From the NCBI GenBank assembly GCA_033297075.1, contig MU858064.1:186001-250000 (forward strand): a stretch of DNA of 64,000 bases, read 5' to 3'. Numbering within the stretch: position 1 is the stretch's first letter; each line of letters begins with the position of its first letter. The notes beneath the pieces were generated by a model. That model saw nothing but the letters and a program-made list of their open reading frames with translations, made no database searches and was not told the DNA's origin. The stretch is from Rhypophila decipiens. Taxonomy: Eukaryota > Ascomycota > Sordariomycetes > Sordariales > Naviculisporaceae. Made by a program: the position numbers and the translations under genes. Shown here piece by piece: positions 44,075-54,735 of this stretch.

Positions 44075-45492
44075 ATGGACTTCTCTCACACGCCTGGCTG
44101 GCACGGCGGTATCGAGCAGCGGCTGAATGGATCCCTCATCGCCTTGTCGACAATCTTCCTGGGGATGCGTCTCTATGTTCGAGCCTTCATGACCAAGGCG
44201 ATGGGCTGGGACGATCTCATTGCCGGCATTGCCTGGGCCTTGCTCGTCACCCAGTCGGCCATGGACATTCGCGCAGTCACGTTTGGCAGTGGTGCCCATA
44301 TGGAGTTTGTTCCCTTGGAGTTGCTGGCCAAGTTCTTTGAGGTGAGCATCGCCACGGTTCAGCACACGATCATGATGTTCAAGTTTAGTACCACTGATAC
44401 TGAGCCTTTACAGTCACTCAACATCCAAAAGTGCATCTACTTCTGGGCCGTCGCTTTTGTGCGTTGGTCCATCCTTGCCTTTTTGCCCCGTCTGAGCAGC
44501 GAAAGTAAGCAAACTGAAGTCTTCGAGAATCATCATGAGACCATGACCTGACCTTTTTTCCCAAACCAGAAATCGTCATGTACTCAATCTACCTTGTCGG
44601 CTCCATTATCTTCATCCAGACCTTTGTGTGCCAAGTTTTCCTCCTCACCATGTGCGACCCGGTCGCCGACGTCTTCAAGCCCCCTTTCCTCCCCGGCCTC
44701 AATTGCAAGTCGTCGGATGAAGACAGCAAGATGATGCGGGCCCATGGTGCGACAGGCATCGCCATCGACTTCTTCCTCCTGATCTTGCCAATCTACATCA
44801 TCTACAGCAAGATGATGTGGTCCCGTCGCACCATCCAAGTCATCCTGGTCATGAGCATCGGCACCTTTGTCGTCGTCACGGGTATCATCCGCCTCGTCTT
44901 GATCCTGACCATCGACTTTTATACCGACACGACGCACAAGATGGGGACCATTGGCGTGTGGACCAACCTCGAAGGCCACGTCGGCTTCTGGTGCTGCTGC
45001 TTCCCGGCCCTGCAACCGCTGGTGCGAATCATCTCGTACAAGCTGGGCATCCGATCCAAACTTCTCTCGGGCGGACAGAGCAACTCGAACCAAAAGTACT
45101 ACGCCAGCGGCCGCAGCCAGACGGGAGGGAAGGGCACCAAGCCAGGCACCCACCACGGAGCCAGCGCCAACAGGCGTTCGGCCCAGTTTGGCGCGAGCAA
45201 TACAATCACCAAGAATGGCTATCTCAAGAACGGAAGCGGGGTGGACAACTCGAGCGACTTCGACAGCGACAGCCAAAAGGGCATCATCATTGCAGACGGA
45301 GCACAGGGCGGTGCTAACAGTGACATTGAAATGGGAAGTCTCGGCGGCGGTGCATATGAGAAGAATGGCTCCTCCGGCGCCGGCATCCACAAACGCACCG
45401 AGGTCAGCATCCAGACCGAGACAGTCCCTCCGGGATCGAAGCCTCGGAGAGGTGGGGCCGGGGTCGCGGATAGCTGGGTGGATTTGAACTAA
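44075..45492 (+). CDS. PTH11-type seven-TM receptor (fungal rhodopsin-like)
   Basis: Three exons, 44075-44341, 44414-44504 and 44570-45492 (donors GTGAGC, GTAAGC; acceptors TTACAG, ACCAG; phases 0 and 1), 426 residues. Intron 1 is 72 nt with no stop in frame, so read-through would insert 24 residues. About seven hydrophobic helices occupy residues 10-320, with the signatures of the fungal integral membrane/PTH11-like family: LNGSLIALSTIFLGMRLYVR, MGWDDLIAGIAWAL, a cysteine pair in CDPVADVFK ... LPGLNCKS, IAIDFFLLILPIYIIY and EGHVGFWCCCFPALQPLVR. The last ~110 residues are a Ser/Gly-rich cytoplasmic tail. There is no CFEM domain at the N-terminus. Likely surface sensing; ligand unknown. Confidence 0.9.
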
Positions 45493-48400
45493 AGTCGAAT
45501 GCGGGATACCCTGTAGTAATACTAATAATAGTGTCGGAGGCCTGGATTGTTTCTCATTTTCCCATGTTTTGTATTGATACTGGATGAATCACGGCCTGCT
45601 TGTTGCGAGCTGCCAGCTGATTCTTTTTGCTTTTTTTCCTCTTTCTATCTTTAGCACACATCAAGATAGCCCACACACGTAGATACCCCTTGTTACCGAA
45701 TAAAGCAAACAAGAACCTGATCAATACCTTGGCAGTTCCACGGTTCGTCCTCGCATACTGAAAACCAGCGAAACAATGGCCCAAATGATGCTTCAAGTTA
45801 TCTACGGGTTTATTGGTCTCATGGTGTCGGCTGTCCTAGCCCCCCTTTCCGGGAGCACCCCACTCGGCCCGGTACGGTAGTGTACAGTACAGGGCGGTGC
45901 GGTCCCTCCCTGAAAATCAACGGCCAATCCCCCACTTGGGTCCCGGTCTTGGTGACCACCCCTAATCCGCTGCTTGTCTCGAACGCTGCACTCTTGAATG
46001 CATGCAAAAAAGCCAACCCTTGTCCCTTGCTTTAATGGCAAGGTAACATGGCGTGGGCTTCAAGGATCCTGCTTGGTGGATATCTTTCCATTGTTTTTTT
46101 CCTTTTTGCCCCTCCCCCTTGTGTTTTTGTGCGCCAGCTGGAACTTGGAAGCCCACTGTGCCAGCATCGTTGCTTTTTCCTTCCAGACCCCTCTTGCTGA
46201 TAACATCATGTTGCGAATCGAGGCCGGCTTGCTAGTCTACGCGGCCAGGAAGGGAAAGATTGCGTGATTGTCGCCGTCTGGCAAGCGCGATCTGGTGCCG
46301 AGACTGGAAAAAGAAATGTCCAGGCTATCGTGGGTAACCAGTGAAAGGGCGGGTTGAGTTGAAAATGCCGTCTTCCACACTAACCTGCTCTTGAGGTTAT
46401 CCAATAGCTAACTTGCAGTCTTTCTTATCTGTCTTTGATTCTCATTATTCGGATTGTCAACCGCGCCAATAAAGGCGAGACTTTCTGCTACCGAGGCATC
46501 CATAATCTTCCACCATGGCCATGACCGCAACGACGGCGAAAGACCTGTGGTCTAACAAAACTTGCAGTCATGCTGGAGGTCTGACCACTGCTCTCTTGTT
46601 GAAGAAATTCACCGCTGACAAAGCTGCCAAACTTTACAACTCAAATGATAGGTGGCAATATCCGTACTCGCCTCTCTGACAAGGTCCAACTGACTCCACA
46701 TGCTGGCCGTTGAGTCCATGCCCTCTAGTGTACTCAGTACTCACGGAGTACGGTAACATTAACCCCGCGTTGTATCAATCATACTGTGCATTCAGCAACG
46801 ACCCCTAGGGCCCCTCCTTGAGCAAGGCCGAGAACAACCTCAAGGACTCTTTCCCAGGTTCGGCTCTCAGGCCGAGCCAAGTAACAATACCGTGTTGCAG
46901 CCTGGAGACCTTCAAGTGTTTCCTGTCCACGTCCAAGACGCCAGTACCCTATTCTCTCGAATCCATGGTTTCTTTCCGAGCTTGCCCTTGATCCATGTCA
47001 CTCTTCGGAGATAAGCGTGTGGGCATCGATCGCAGTCTTTCGATTGGACTCCCAAGCAATTGGAATACGCATATGTGACTAGGAGTTCTTTCTGGACTTC
47101 CGCCCCTTTACAGTATTTGCTTTATTGACCCCGTCGGCCTTTGTTGCTACCATTGAGCGCTTGTCATTTTTATTGCAGACATCAAACCCACCGGTCAGCG
47201 ATGTTCTAGATATGGACCATGTTGGTGCTTGCGGTTGGTGCATGTGTTCTTCCTCAATGAGACCACCTCTTGGTAAGAGTAAACTGTAAATATATATGGG
47301 AAAGGTCGACAATGTTATTCACAGCAGACCGTCCAGGTCCCCATTCAAATGTCTTACAGCCGCAATGACCTCATATGGCAGGACTTTGACTCACTTTGAC
47401 TATGATCGGCACACTTGCCCCCATTTCCTTAACAAGACCAGAATATGTTCTTTCGGGAATGGTTGAGTTTTAACAGAAATTGAAGGGCCTGAAAGTAAGG
47501 TTTTGGTAGCTGCGTGTAGTATGGTGTTCATCTTGCCCCGTGGTAGACACTTCCTTGTTCTCTGCACCTCAAGACCCAAGTACAACATCTGACAGCCAGT
47601 TATCAAGCTGAATAGAGAACAAGGTACCAGCCACCAGTTCGCAGCTGCGGTAGACGTACATCTCCCCCACGCGTTCTCCTGTTTCGGACCTCGTCCGTAG
47701 AATGAGATGAGCCATCGGTGGTCAAGAGAATAAGCGCTTGTGATGTTGGACGTATCCAGCTTCCCGAGCTCAAAACTTTCCACAAGACTGTTGTTAGGTT
47801 TCGGTAAAAAGAAATATACTTTCACCGGCTGTGGGCCTGGAGGGCCAATGGGTGACGAAAAGCCTCGGATCTGTCAGACACCCTTCAAGCCTAACCACTT
47901 CACTCCACAACTTCTCTTTATTGTCTGGACACGAGAACAGGTAATTAGGTGAAGTTCTTGGAGATATGGGACTTCAATTACCATGGCTTAAGCTCTTAAT
48001 CTGGTAAATTGGCTATAATTACCTCTCAGTGAGATCACGCTCTACTTCTTTATCAAAGCCAGGCCTTACTAAAGCATGTCAATGGCATCATGGAACAGCC
48101 GATAACCCTCAGTCCGGCGGGAAGAATAACTAATAACTAATAACATATGCCTTTACCCATTGGAGAGAACAAAGACATCCAGCAAGAAAATGAGATCTCC
48201 CAGAGCTATTTGAAGTGAAATGCGTTTGAATTTGATGTTTCGGGTAACGGAGCAACATAAAGAGACCACAGACCGGAAGACGCAGAGGATGAGCCAAGTT
48301 CAATTTGGGTTCGAACTCGGGTATGTCTCTGGCCAACTGGACGTAGAAGGAAACTTTAGTTCTGCTGGAAATTAAAACTAATACATTAAATGACTAAAAG

Positions 48401-48722
48401 TTACTTGATAGAACTGGATATTCTCTGACTGCCCTGCTTGGACAAGATGGCCTGTTTACTTGGTCTCAGGGGTAAAAGCAGCCAAACAAAAGGATTAGTT
48501 GCCACTGTCAACAGCTGTTATGGCAGAAGTGACCAAGACTTGCCAGGTGGCAGCCATCCCTTTCATCAACATTTACATAAGCGAGAATTTGCCGCTGTCA
48601 AATTTGGGGTCGAATTTGATGCCAAGTCTGAAGTCTCACTCACCCTGAGCTTTTGGATCAAGAAGTCATCACCACCAGTCTCATGGTATAATACAAACCG
48701 CTCCAAGTCAAACTCGCCCAAA
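45493..48722. other. Gene-poor region, 3.2 kb
   Basis: No domain-bearing gene. One short ORF at 46515-46679 (54 residues, CCACCATGGCC start context) is the best small candidate. AACTAATAACTAATAACATA near 48127 is a short trinucleotide-type repeat. The in-frame ATG at 48438 could extend the AlkB-like gene upstream. Confidence 0.5.
46515..46679 (+). CDS. Possible small ORF, 54 residues
   Basis: ATG in a near-perfect Kozak context (CCACCATGGCC). The peptide begins MAMTATTAKDLWSNK, has one Cys and a Lys-rich centre (LLLKKFTADKAAK). No signal peptide or family. May be a first exon, a small peptide or chance. Confidence 0.15.
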   Translation: MAMTATTAKDLWSNKTCSHAGGLTTALLLKKFTADKAAKLYNSNDRWQYPYSPL

Positions 48723-49661
48723 ATGACAAGCCCAGCGAACTTGACGCGGCCGACACCAAGCGGCACCATAAACTGCTGCAAACCCAACAATGCCCCCCTT
48801 CCCATCACTGACCCGTCCAACCCCAACATACAAAGATGGCCGTCGCTGGGCCTGACTCTGGTCCACAACTTCATCTCGCCGTCTGAAGAAGCCGTCATGA
48901 TATCCGCATTCCATGCCATCGACCCGCGCAAAGAAGGCAAGAAAAGAATATCCCAACATTTTGGCTACCACTTCGACTACACCACCTTTGGCGCATCAAC
49001 GACTCACTTCACACCCGTACCGTCTTATATAACTGACTGGGTTCTCCCCAGACTTCCTCTGCAAGCGCGCAAAGATGTGCCCGATCAGTTCACCGTCCAG
49101 TATTACCCACCCGGGTCGGGGATTCCGCCGCACGTAGACACACACTCCATGTTTGGCGAGGCACTATATTCCCTCTCGTTTGGCAGTAGTGTTCCGATGG
49201 TCTTCAAGATGAGCGGACCGAATGATGCGCGCAAGATGCGCCTTCCTAAACGCTCCCTCGTCAGCTCGTCCACCAACTCTACCTCGGACTCATCAACCCA
49301 TCCAGAGACGCTGCCCTCAGAGCAGGCCGCAAGCACAGGTCAACTCTCACCACCGTCACAAGAAGCAGAGACTCAGAGTGTCTCACAGGACGAGGAATCG
49401 TGGGAGCTCTTGCTTCCCGCCCGCTCGCTTCTCCTCATGCAAGGCCCTTCACGATATGGCTACACCCACGGGATCCGCAGTCGCAAAACAGACGTGATAA
49501 ACGGCCAGACAGTGCCACGGGAAGGACGATACTCCATCACGATGCGAGCGGTCCGCCGAGGCGACGAGATTGGCTGTGATTGTGCGTATCCCGGTGTTTG
49601 CGATGCTCGGATTCGTGAGGAGCAACAACAGCAAGAGCCGGGAGCGGAAAGGCAGGGTTGA
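48723..49661 (+). CDS. AlkB-like Fe(II)/2-oxoglutarate dioxygenase
   Basis: Single exon, 312 residues from the ATG at 48723; an in-frame ATG at 48438 would add 95 residues with no recognisable domain, so the shorter start is preferred. The 2OG-Fe(II) core reads FTVQYYPPGSGIPPHVDTHS with metal ligands His137 and Asp139, distal His249 in YTHGIRSRKTD, and 2OG-binding Arg in RYSITMRAVR (269-278). The spacing fits eukaryotic AlkB homologues of the ALKBH8/tRNA type (HVDTHSMFG), though no methyltransferase or RRM domain is fused. A Ser/Thr/Gln-rich insert (about 178-225) separates the ligands. Likely demethylates or hydroxylates nucleic acid or protein; target unknown. Confidence 0.88.
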   Translation: MTSPANLTRPTPSGTINCCKPNNAPLPITDPSNPNIQRWPSLGLTLVHNFISPSEEAVMISAFHAIDPRKEGKKRISQHFGYHFDYTTFGASTTHFTPVPSYITDWVLPRLPLQARKDVPDQFTVQYYPPGSGIPPHVDTHSMFGEALYSLSFGSSVPMVFKMSGPNDARKMRLPKRSLVSSSTNSTSDSSTHPETLPSEQAASTGQLSPPSQEAETQSVSQDEESWELLLPARSLLLMQGPSRYGYTHGIRSRKTDVINGQTVPREGRYSITMRAVRRGDEIGCDCAYPGVCDARIREEQQQQEPGAERQG

Positions 49662-50617
49662 GGCTCCAAGACGAGAAGCAAGAGACCAAAGGGAACGAAA
49701 ATAAGCCCAGGCTTGGGAATGCCGCACAGTGGCAACTGGCGATCGACCCCGGGGTCTGGCAGCCACCGAGACAAGAAAAAGGGGACAACCTGAAAGTGAT
49801 TGGCCCGGGAAGATACGGGTCATGCACCAAAGAGCAGAGCATAAAGTGATCTACTCAGTCCGTACCTAGGACCTGCGGGCGCCCAATAAAGAGAGCGGGA
49901 GCTGTGAAACGAATGTGGTTGTGCCGATCACGATACCCGGGCTTGGGCAGCAGGGGAATATTCACTGTACGTAGACAACGGGAAACGGCGAATAAAGACA
50001 AGTCCAATATACCGTCTGCCTTGTGGAAGGCTCTTGGTGGTCTTGGCCTATCTGAGAAGGCGGAAGGGGGGCGGCCCTAATACATCCATTACATTGTCAC
50101 GTAGTGAGGATCCTCAACCTGGGAAGCATTCACGGAGAAAATAAATGACACAGCTGTTGACGAGCATGGAGTTAATGAAGCTGTGGTCTGGGGTAGGTAG
50201 CAGTATAAAAGAGACGGAGGTAGCACTGGAGTTGCCACGCGTGCGTTCCCCGCATCGGAAACAAAAGAAGCTGCACTTTTTAGCAGTTTAATTGAGCCTC
50301 CGCGATTTCTAGTATAGCAGTTGAGCCGCCCTCCCTGTTTCAGTGGGACTCGTCCGCCTCCATGTACAATTTGCCGGCTCCCAGATTAGCCAGAAACGAG
50401 CTACCCTCGTGGTAGGCCTAAAATCTCTGTGCTCGATATTGCCCTTGCCCGGACGAATGGCACTGGCCCTTAGAATATATGAGCGGCGCGAAATGGAAAC
50501 ATGCCGGGGTCTGGATATATAAAGAAGGGATGACTAGAATAACAGGAGGTTTGCTGAGCTTCAGCTGAGCTAAACATTTCCACCGCAGGATCCTGTGAAA
50601 CATCCCAAGTCGCCAAG
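49662..50617. other. Intergenic region
   Basis: Between AlkB-like and esterase genes (both plus). Contains the TATA box at 50516. No gene seen. Confidence 0.55.
50516..50523 (+). promoter_or_regulatory. TATA box of the CE1 esterase gene
   Basis: TATATAAA 95-102 nt upstream of the ATG at 50618, in the usual place for a strongly regulated fungal gene. Confidence 0.6.
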
Positions 50618-51699
50618 ATGCATCTCCCAACACTGGCAACGCTCGCGGCGATGGTGACGGTTGGCACCGCCCAGCTGACCAAGGTCAACGACTTCCCCGG
50701 CACTCCGACCAGGCTCGGCATGTACATCAATGTGCCCAAGAACCTCAAGACGCCGGCTCCCATCATTGTTGCCGTCCACCACTGTCAGGGCTCGGCGACA
50801 GGATACTCCCAGTCGACCAAATACGTGCAGCTGTCCAACCAGTATGGCTTCATCGCCATCTATCCCAACTCCAGGTCGGGCGGTGGCTGCTTCGATGTCG
50901 CTTCACAAGCTAGTACGTGAGGACCGGAACATGGACCGGAACGGATGATTGCTGACTTTTGCAAACAGCTCTGACCCACAACGGCGGCGGCGACTCGCAG
51001 ACCATCGTAAACATGGTCAAGTACGCCATCGACAAGTACGGCGGCGACCCCACGCGCGTCTTCTCGGTCGGCACCAGCTCGGGCGCTATGATGACCAACG
51101 TCCTCATGGCCGCCTATCCCGACGTCTTTGCCGCTGGCTCCGTGTACTCTGGCGTCCCGGCTGGCTGCTTTGCTGTCCAGGGGTCCACCGCGACTCAGGA
51201 TCCCCCCGGATGGGCCAACTCTTGCGCCAACGGCCAGTTGACCAAGACGGCCCAGCAATGGGGCGACCTGGTCCGCTCGTACTACCCTGGATACAATGGC
51301 ACTCGCCCCAGGATGCAGATGTAGGTTCATGGCTGTTCCATGCCAGGCAAAGCAGAACGTGATGCTGACTTGTGATCAAAAGCTTCCACGGAACCTCGGA
51401 CAATACCCTCCGCTACCCCAACTGTGAGTGCCATCCGGGAACACAAGACATATCGTCATAAGTAACGGCATACTAACATGTCCCAAACAGACCAGGAGCA
51501 GCTCAAGGAGTGGTCCAACGTCCTCGGCCTCACCACGTCGACGAACAAGGCCAACACGCCCAAGAGCGGCTGGACCCAGACCATCTACGGCGACGGCACC
51601 GCTACCACGGCCAAGTTGGTCGGATACAGCGCCCAGGGCGTCGGCCACAGCGTTCCCCAGCAGGAGGCCATGGATCTCGCCTTCTTTGGCATCAACTAG
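50618..51699 (+). CDS. Secreted CE1-family esterase (acetylxylan/feruloyl esterase-like)
   Basis: Four exons, 50618-50912, 50969-51320, 51383-51423 and 51491-51699 (phases 1, 2, 1; donors GTACGT, GTAGGT, GTGAGT), 298 residues. Signal peptide MHLPTLATLAAMVTVGTAQL. An alpha/beta-hydrolase with catalytic triad in order: Ser135 in GTSSG (133-137), Asp222 in FHGTSDNTLRYPN, and His282 in GHSVP. The motif VHHCQGSATGY (oxyanion region) and HNGGGDSQTIVNMV are typical of the PHB-depolymerase-like CE1 family that includes fungal acetylxylan esterases, which deacetylate hemicellulose. No cellulose-binding module follows. A clear TATA box lies 100 nt upstream, in keeping with induced expression. Confidence 0.93.
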
Positions 51700-51933
51700 G
51701 TTGGGTACCTAAGTAGGTAAAAAGGCATTTGGTTGTCCTGCAAGCCAGACGCGCTATAGCATATTTGTCGTAACTATTTATCAACCCAATGTCATCGTTC
51801 CACCAAAACCAGCTGGCGTAACGAGTACATGCCATGTCCATTCAGACCTGACGAACCTAAATCATCCTTTTCCACAGCTCCATCTGTGTCTCGGTATTCA
51901 GCCAAGGTCAAGTATTATAGGCCATGATATATA
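51700..51933. other. Short convergent intergenic region
   Basis: 3' ends of the esterase and the small CaaX gene. Nothing else seen. Confidence 0.6.
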
Positions 51934-52188
51934 TTACATAAGAATGCAACACCCGTCGTCCTGCTGCTGCTGCTGCTGCTGCTGGTGGTACTGCTGCCGG
52001 GGCATAGGCCTCCTTTGTGGCGGTGGCCGACCATTCCCCCCGCCGCCGCCGCCGTAGCCTCCTCCTCCAAACTGTATCACCTCGCATCGGCAGTACATAA
52101 ACGTCACGCAGCGAACACATCCGTGGGCTGGCTGTGGGCGCTGCGGGCCCGGGTAGCCTGCGCGGCGAGGACCTTGCATGCGGTTCAT
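51934..52188 (-). CDS. Small Cys/Gly/Gln-rich protein with C-terminal CaaX box
   Basis: Single exon, 84 residues. Layout: basic N-terminus (MNRMQGPRRAGYPGPQRP), cysteine cluster GCVRCVTFMYCRC, glycine run (FGGGGYGGGGGGNG), Pro/Arg linker, polyglutamine (QQYH then eight Gln, encoded by an almost pure CAG repeat at about 51960-51984), and the ending DDGCCILM. The last four residues, CILM, fit a CaaX prenylation box with an adjacent cysteine for palmitoylation, so membrane anchoring is predicted. No signal peptide, so probably on the inner face of a membrane. I do not recognise the family; small Gly/Gln-rich proteins with Cys-rich membrane tails are common stress-related proteins in eukaryotes. 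Start is the first ATG after an in-frame stop-containing leader. Confidence 0.6.
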   Translation of the reverse strand: MNRMQGPRRAGYPGPQRPQPAHGCVRCVTFMYCRCEVIQFGGGGYGGGGGGNGRPPPQRRPMPRQQYHQQQQQQQQDDGCCILM

Positions 52189-53606
52189 ATGTTGGCTATG
52201 AGTTTGTCGATGTGTTTTCGTTTGTTTGTGTGTGTTGGTTCGGCTGGTATTGGATTCTGATCAATACAACAGTATGTGTTAATTAGCTGGCAACTGGAAG
52301 GGAAAGTGTCGAGGGAGATGGAGCAAGAGTGAGAGAGCAAGAGTAACCTACTGATGGTATTTAATAGCTGGTAATTAATGCGGCTTGTTCAATTTGTGTT
52401 GAAGAGAATGGAAGTGTCCAACCTTTGTGGGACTGAAATAAGGATAGAATAAACGAGCGTTTGAGTGAGAACTGGCAGCGGTAAGGGAATGCGGTTTGGA
52501 ATATTGCAAAGGAAGTGTATGTGGGTTTGGTTCTACGGAAAGGAAAGAGAGAATTTATACCCTTCGGTTGCCAGTTTTCTTGCCTCGTGTTGGGTCCAGT
52601 GGCTCCTGTCATCTCCCTGATCATATGCCTCGTTTGAGCGGGTGAGGCTCTGAGAAGCGCTGCCTCCCCCTTTCGCAATAACCTAGCCGTCGGCCTGACA
52701 AATACCAGTCTCTTTAACCCACAGGTCTGAATGGGAGATTCAGCGCGCTTAATTGTCCTGCCAGGCCTGCGAAACCGGTCGTCTCATTCCTCCGCCCGGT
52801 GGTGGTGATGGTGGTCCGTCCTCCTGCTATCTCATGAATCCATTTGGTTACCGAGAAAAGGAGAGCTGAGCGGTTATATGCCCGGTCGGCTTTGGTATGG
52901 CCTGCCAAGACGGTTTCATGGTATAAACAGGAGATTGATAACAGCATACTGATTGGGAAGTAGGACCAAGAGATATACGGGTAAAAGTTATGGTGTCTTG
53001 GTCTGGTAAATGTAGTTCAGTCACTCTGGTCAATTTAAGGAATCCGATGGGTTTCGGGAATCTGGCCAGGGGTGAACTTGAACTCGAAGGGGTGGTAGAC
53101 CAGGTAGCCTTACACATGCCCAAATAGGCAGGTATCGATATATAACGTAGACTGTAGGCTGCCCCAGGACAACACTGAAGGAGGTGCATGTCTCAGCCAG
53201 TCAAATCGCAGTTGGTTATGTCAGGAAATCGGCGAATACGGTATATAACCAACAGCAACGCCGAGTGTCTCATGCGAGTCAAGATGTAAGTGTGAAGTTA
53301 CGACTGGCCATGGTTAGTTTACCCAGTTTTGGTTCTGTATATCAGCAAATTGGCTCCTTCGTCGACTAGCGCCGCCATTGAGCTGAATGGGATCTCGGTA
53401 ATATCATGAGTCCAATCCCGTACCTTGGCGCTTGCAGAGACACAATGATTCCGGCTGATCTTGTAACTTTTGGCTCATACGGGCCATATCCACAGTCAAC
53501 AAACATTTGCAATCCACTTTTACCTCATGGTTATGATCCCCACCAGGCCGTGACCCGAGTCATTGACAAACCATGAGCCACGCCCAATACTCCATCAGCA
53601 GCACCA
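52189..53606. other. Intergenic region, 1.4 kb
   Basis: 5' flank of the small CaaX gene; purine-rich 52300-52360. No gene or RNA seen before the tRNA at 53607. Confidence 0.5.
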
Positions 53607-53704
53607 GGCAAGATGGCCGAGCGGTCTAAGGCGCCACGTTAAGGTATTACCTTGATTCACATCATCCTAACCAGAGGGCGTGGGTTCGAATCCCACTCTT
53701 GTCA
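53607..53704 (+). tRNA. tRNA-Leu (probably anticodon AAG), anticodon arm unclear
   Basis: 98 nt. Acceptor GGCAAGA (53607-53613) pairs with TCTTGTC (53697-53703; one G-U), discriminator A. D arm GCCGAGCGGTCTAAGGC is identical to the tRNA-Leu at 31.2 kb. T arm GTGGG-TTCGAAT-CCCAC is perfect. The loop TTAAGG after CCACG suggests anticodon AAG, but no 3' strand CGTGG is free to close the stem; a short intron or a changed anticodon arm must be invoked. It may be a functional intron-containing tRNA or a decayed copy. Confidence 0.7.
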
Positions 53705-53994
53705 TTGCACCAACATCCAGCATACCCGGGAGTAAAAGTCTGGGATATGCCAAGTTCACTTTTGGCGAACTTGTTTCTTTTTGTTCAGATTTTATCGATT
53801 CATGTTTCCATCACCTTATCTTGGTAATTGGGAATTCCAGCAGGCCGCTCATGACCACCCATCCGTCGTCTTATCAAAACAGCAAGCAAAGACTCCCATA
53901 GCCAGTAGTTCCCAACGCCTCAGACAAATTAAAAAGAAAAAGCCCAAAATCCATGCAAAGAACGACATGTCAGAAGCGAAAATTAATCCCCCTT
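53705..53994. other. Short intergenic region
   Basis: Between tRNA-Leu and the Arg-Asp repeat gene. No feature seen. Confidence 0.5.
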
Positions 53995-54735
53995 TCAGTA
54001 CTTGGCTTGCGAGATCCTGCTGCTTGGCCTGCTCTGCCTCGGCGGGGACCGTGAGCCCTTCTCCCTCATTTCGCCATGGTGGCTACTCCTCGGCCTGACG
54101 CTTCTGTCCCGATCTCTGTCCCTGTCTCTGTCCCTGTCCCGGTCCCGGTCCCTCTCGCGATGTCCCTCCTTCTCATTCATAGCGGCATGACTGCTCCTCG
54201 GCCTCGCAGCCCCACTCATGTACCCATGCGCGCTTGAGTGATGAGTATTCACCCCAAAAATGGAATCCAGCTCTCCAGGTCGCCACTTTTCTCGCAAGAC
54301 AACCTCGGTAGGCGGGCGTTTGGTATCCCTGTGGTCGACCACCCGAAAAAGATCATCCTCCCAGTCGTAGGCTCCGCCCGAAGATCGAAACGAAAAGACG
54401 AATCCGCCGAGCGATTCACGTCGTTCCAGCCGTCTGACCGAGTCGGGTAGTTTCATGTAGACGGATCGACCGGTGCGGGTGACGTGAGTTTTTCGGCCAT
54501 GGCGCGAGATGAGGTCCGCGTAGGCCGAGGCATGAGCGATCTCGGGGAATTTTATGCAAAACTCGGGTTCTTGGATTTGTTGGTGCGGATGAGGATGGTC
54601 TGGTGCGGGAGAAGGTCCCGAGGGGGGAAAGAAGATGGCTGTTCGGAGCCGATCTCCACGTCCACCATGGCCGCCATGACTTGCCCGGTCTCGGGGTGAG
54701 GGCGGCGGGTTGTTGCTGCTGTTGAACTGGCCCAT
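53995..54735 (-). CDS. Arg-Asp/Arg-Glu repeat protein, unknown function
   Basis: Single exon, 246 residues. Residues about 55-165 look folded (PEFCIKFPEIAHASAYADLI ... LGGFVFSFRSSGG, YDWEDDLFRVVDHRDTK). The C-terminal third is low complexity: GHRERDRDRDRDRDRDRDRD then SVRPRSSHHGE, an alternating Arg-Asp tract encoded by a CCTGTC/CCGGTC hexamer-like repeat on the plus strand (about 54105-54165). Alternating RD/RE tracts occur in RNA-processing and nuclear-speckle proteins, so a nuclear RNA-binding role is possible but not shown. The N-terminus is His/Pro/Gly-rich without a signal peptide. No family recognised. Confidence 0.7.
   Translation of the reverse strand: MGQFNSSNNPPPSPRDRASHGGHGGRGDRLRTAIFFPPSGPSPAPDHPHPHQQIQEPEFCIKFPEIAHASAYADLISRHGRKTHVTRTGRSVYMKLPDSVRRLERRESLGGFVFSFRSSGGAYDWEDDLFRVVDHRDTKRPPTEVVLREKWRPGELDSIFGVNTHHSSAHGYMSGAARPRSSHAAMNEKEGHRERDRDRDRDRDRDRDRDRSVRPRSSHHGEMREKGSRSPPRQSRPSSRISQAKY

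Noticed and set aside
44584..45390. 268-residue minus-strand ORF
   Set aside because: Antisense shadow of the PTH11-type receptor's third exon.
48303..48320. GGTTCGAACTC resembling a tRNA T-loop
   Set aside because: Flanking bases do not form a T-stem and no acceptor or D arm is nearby.
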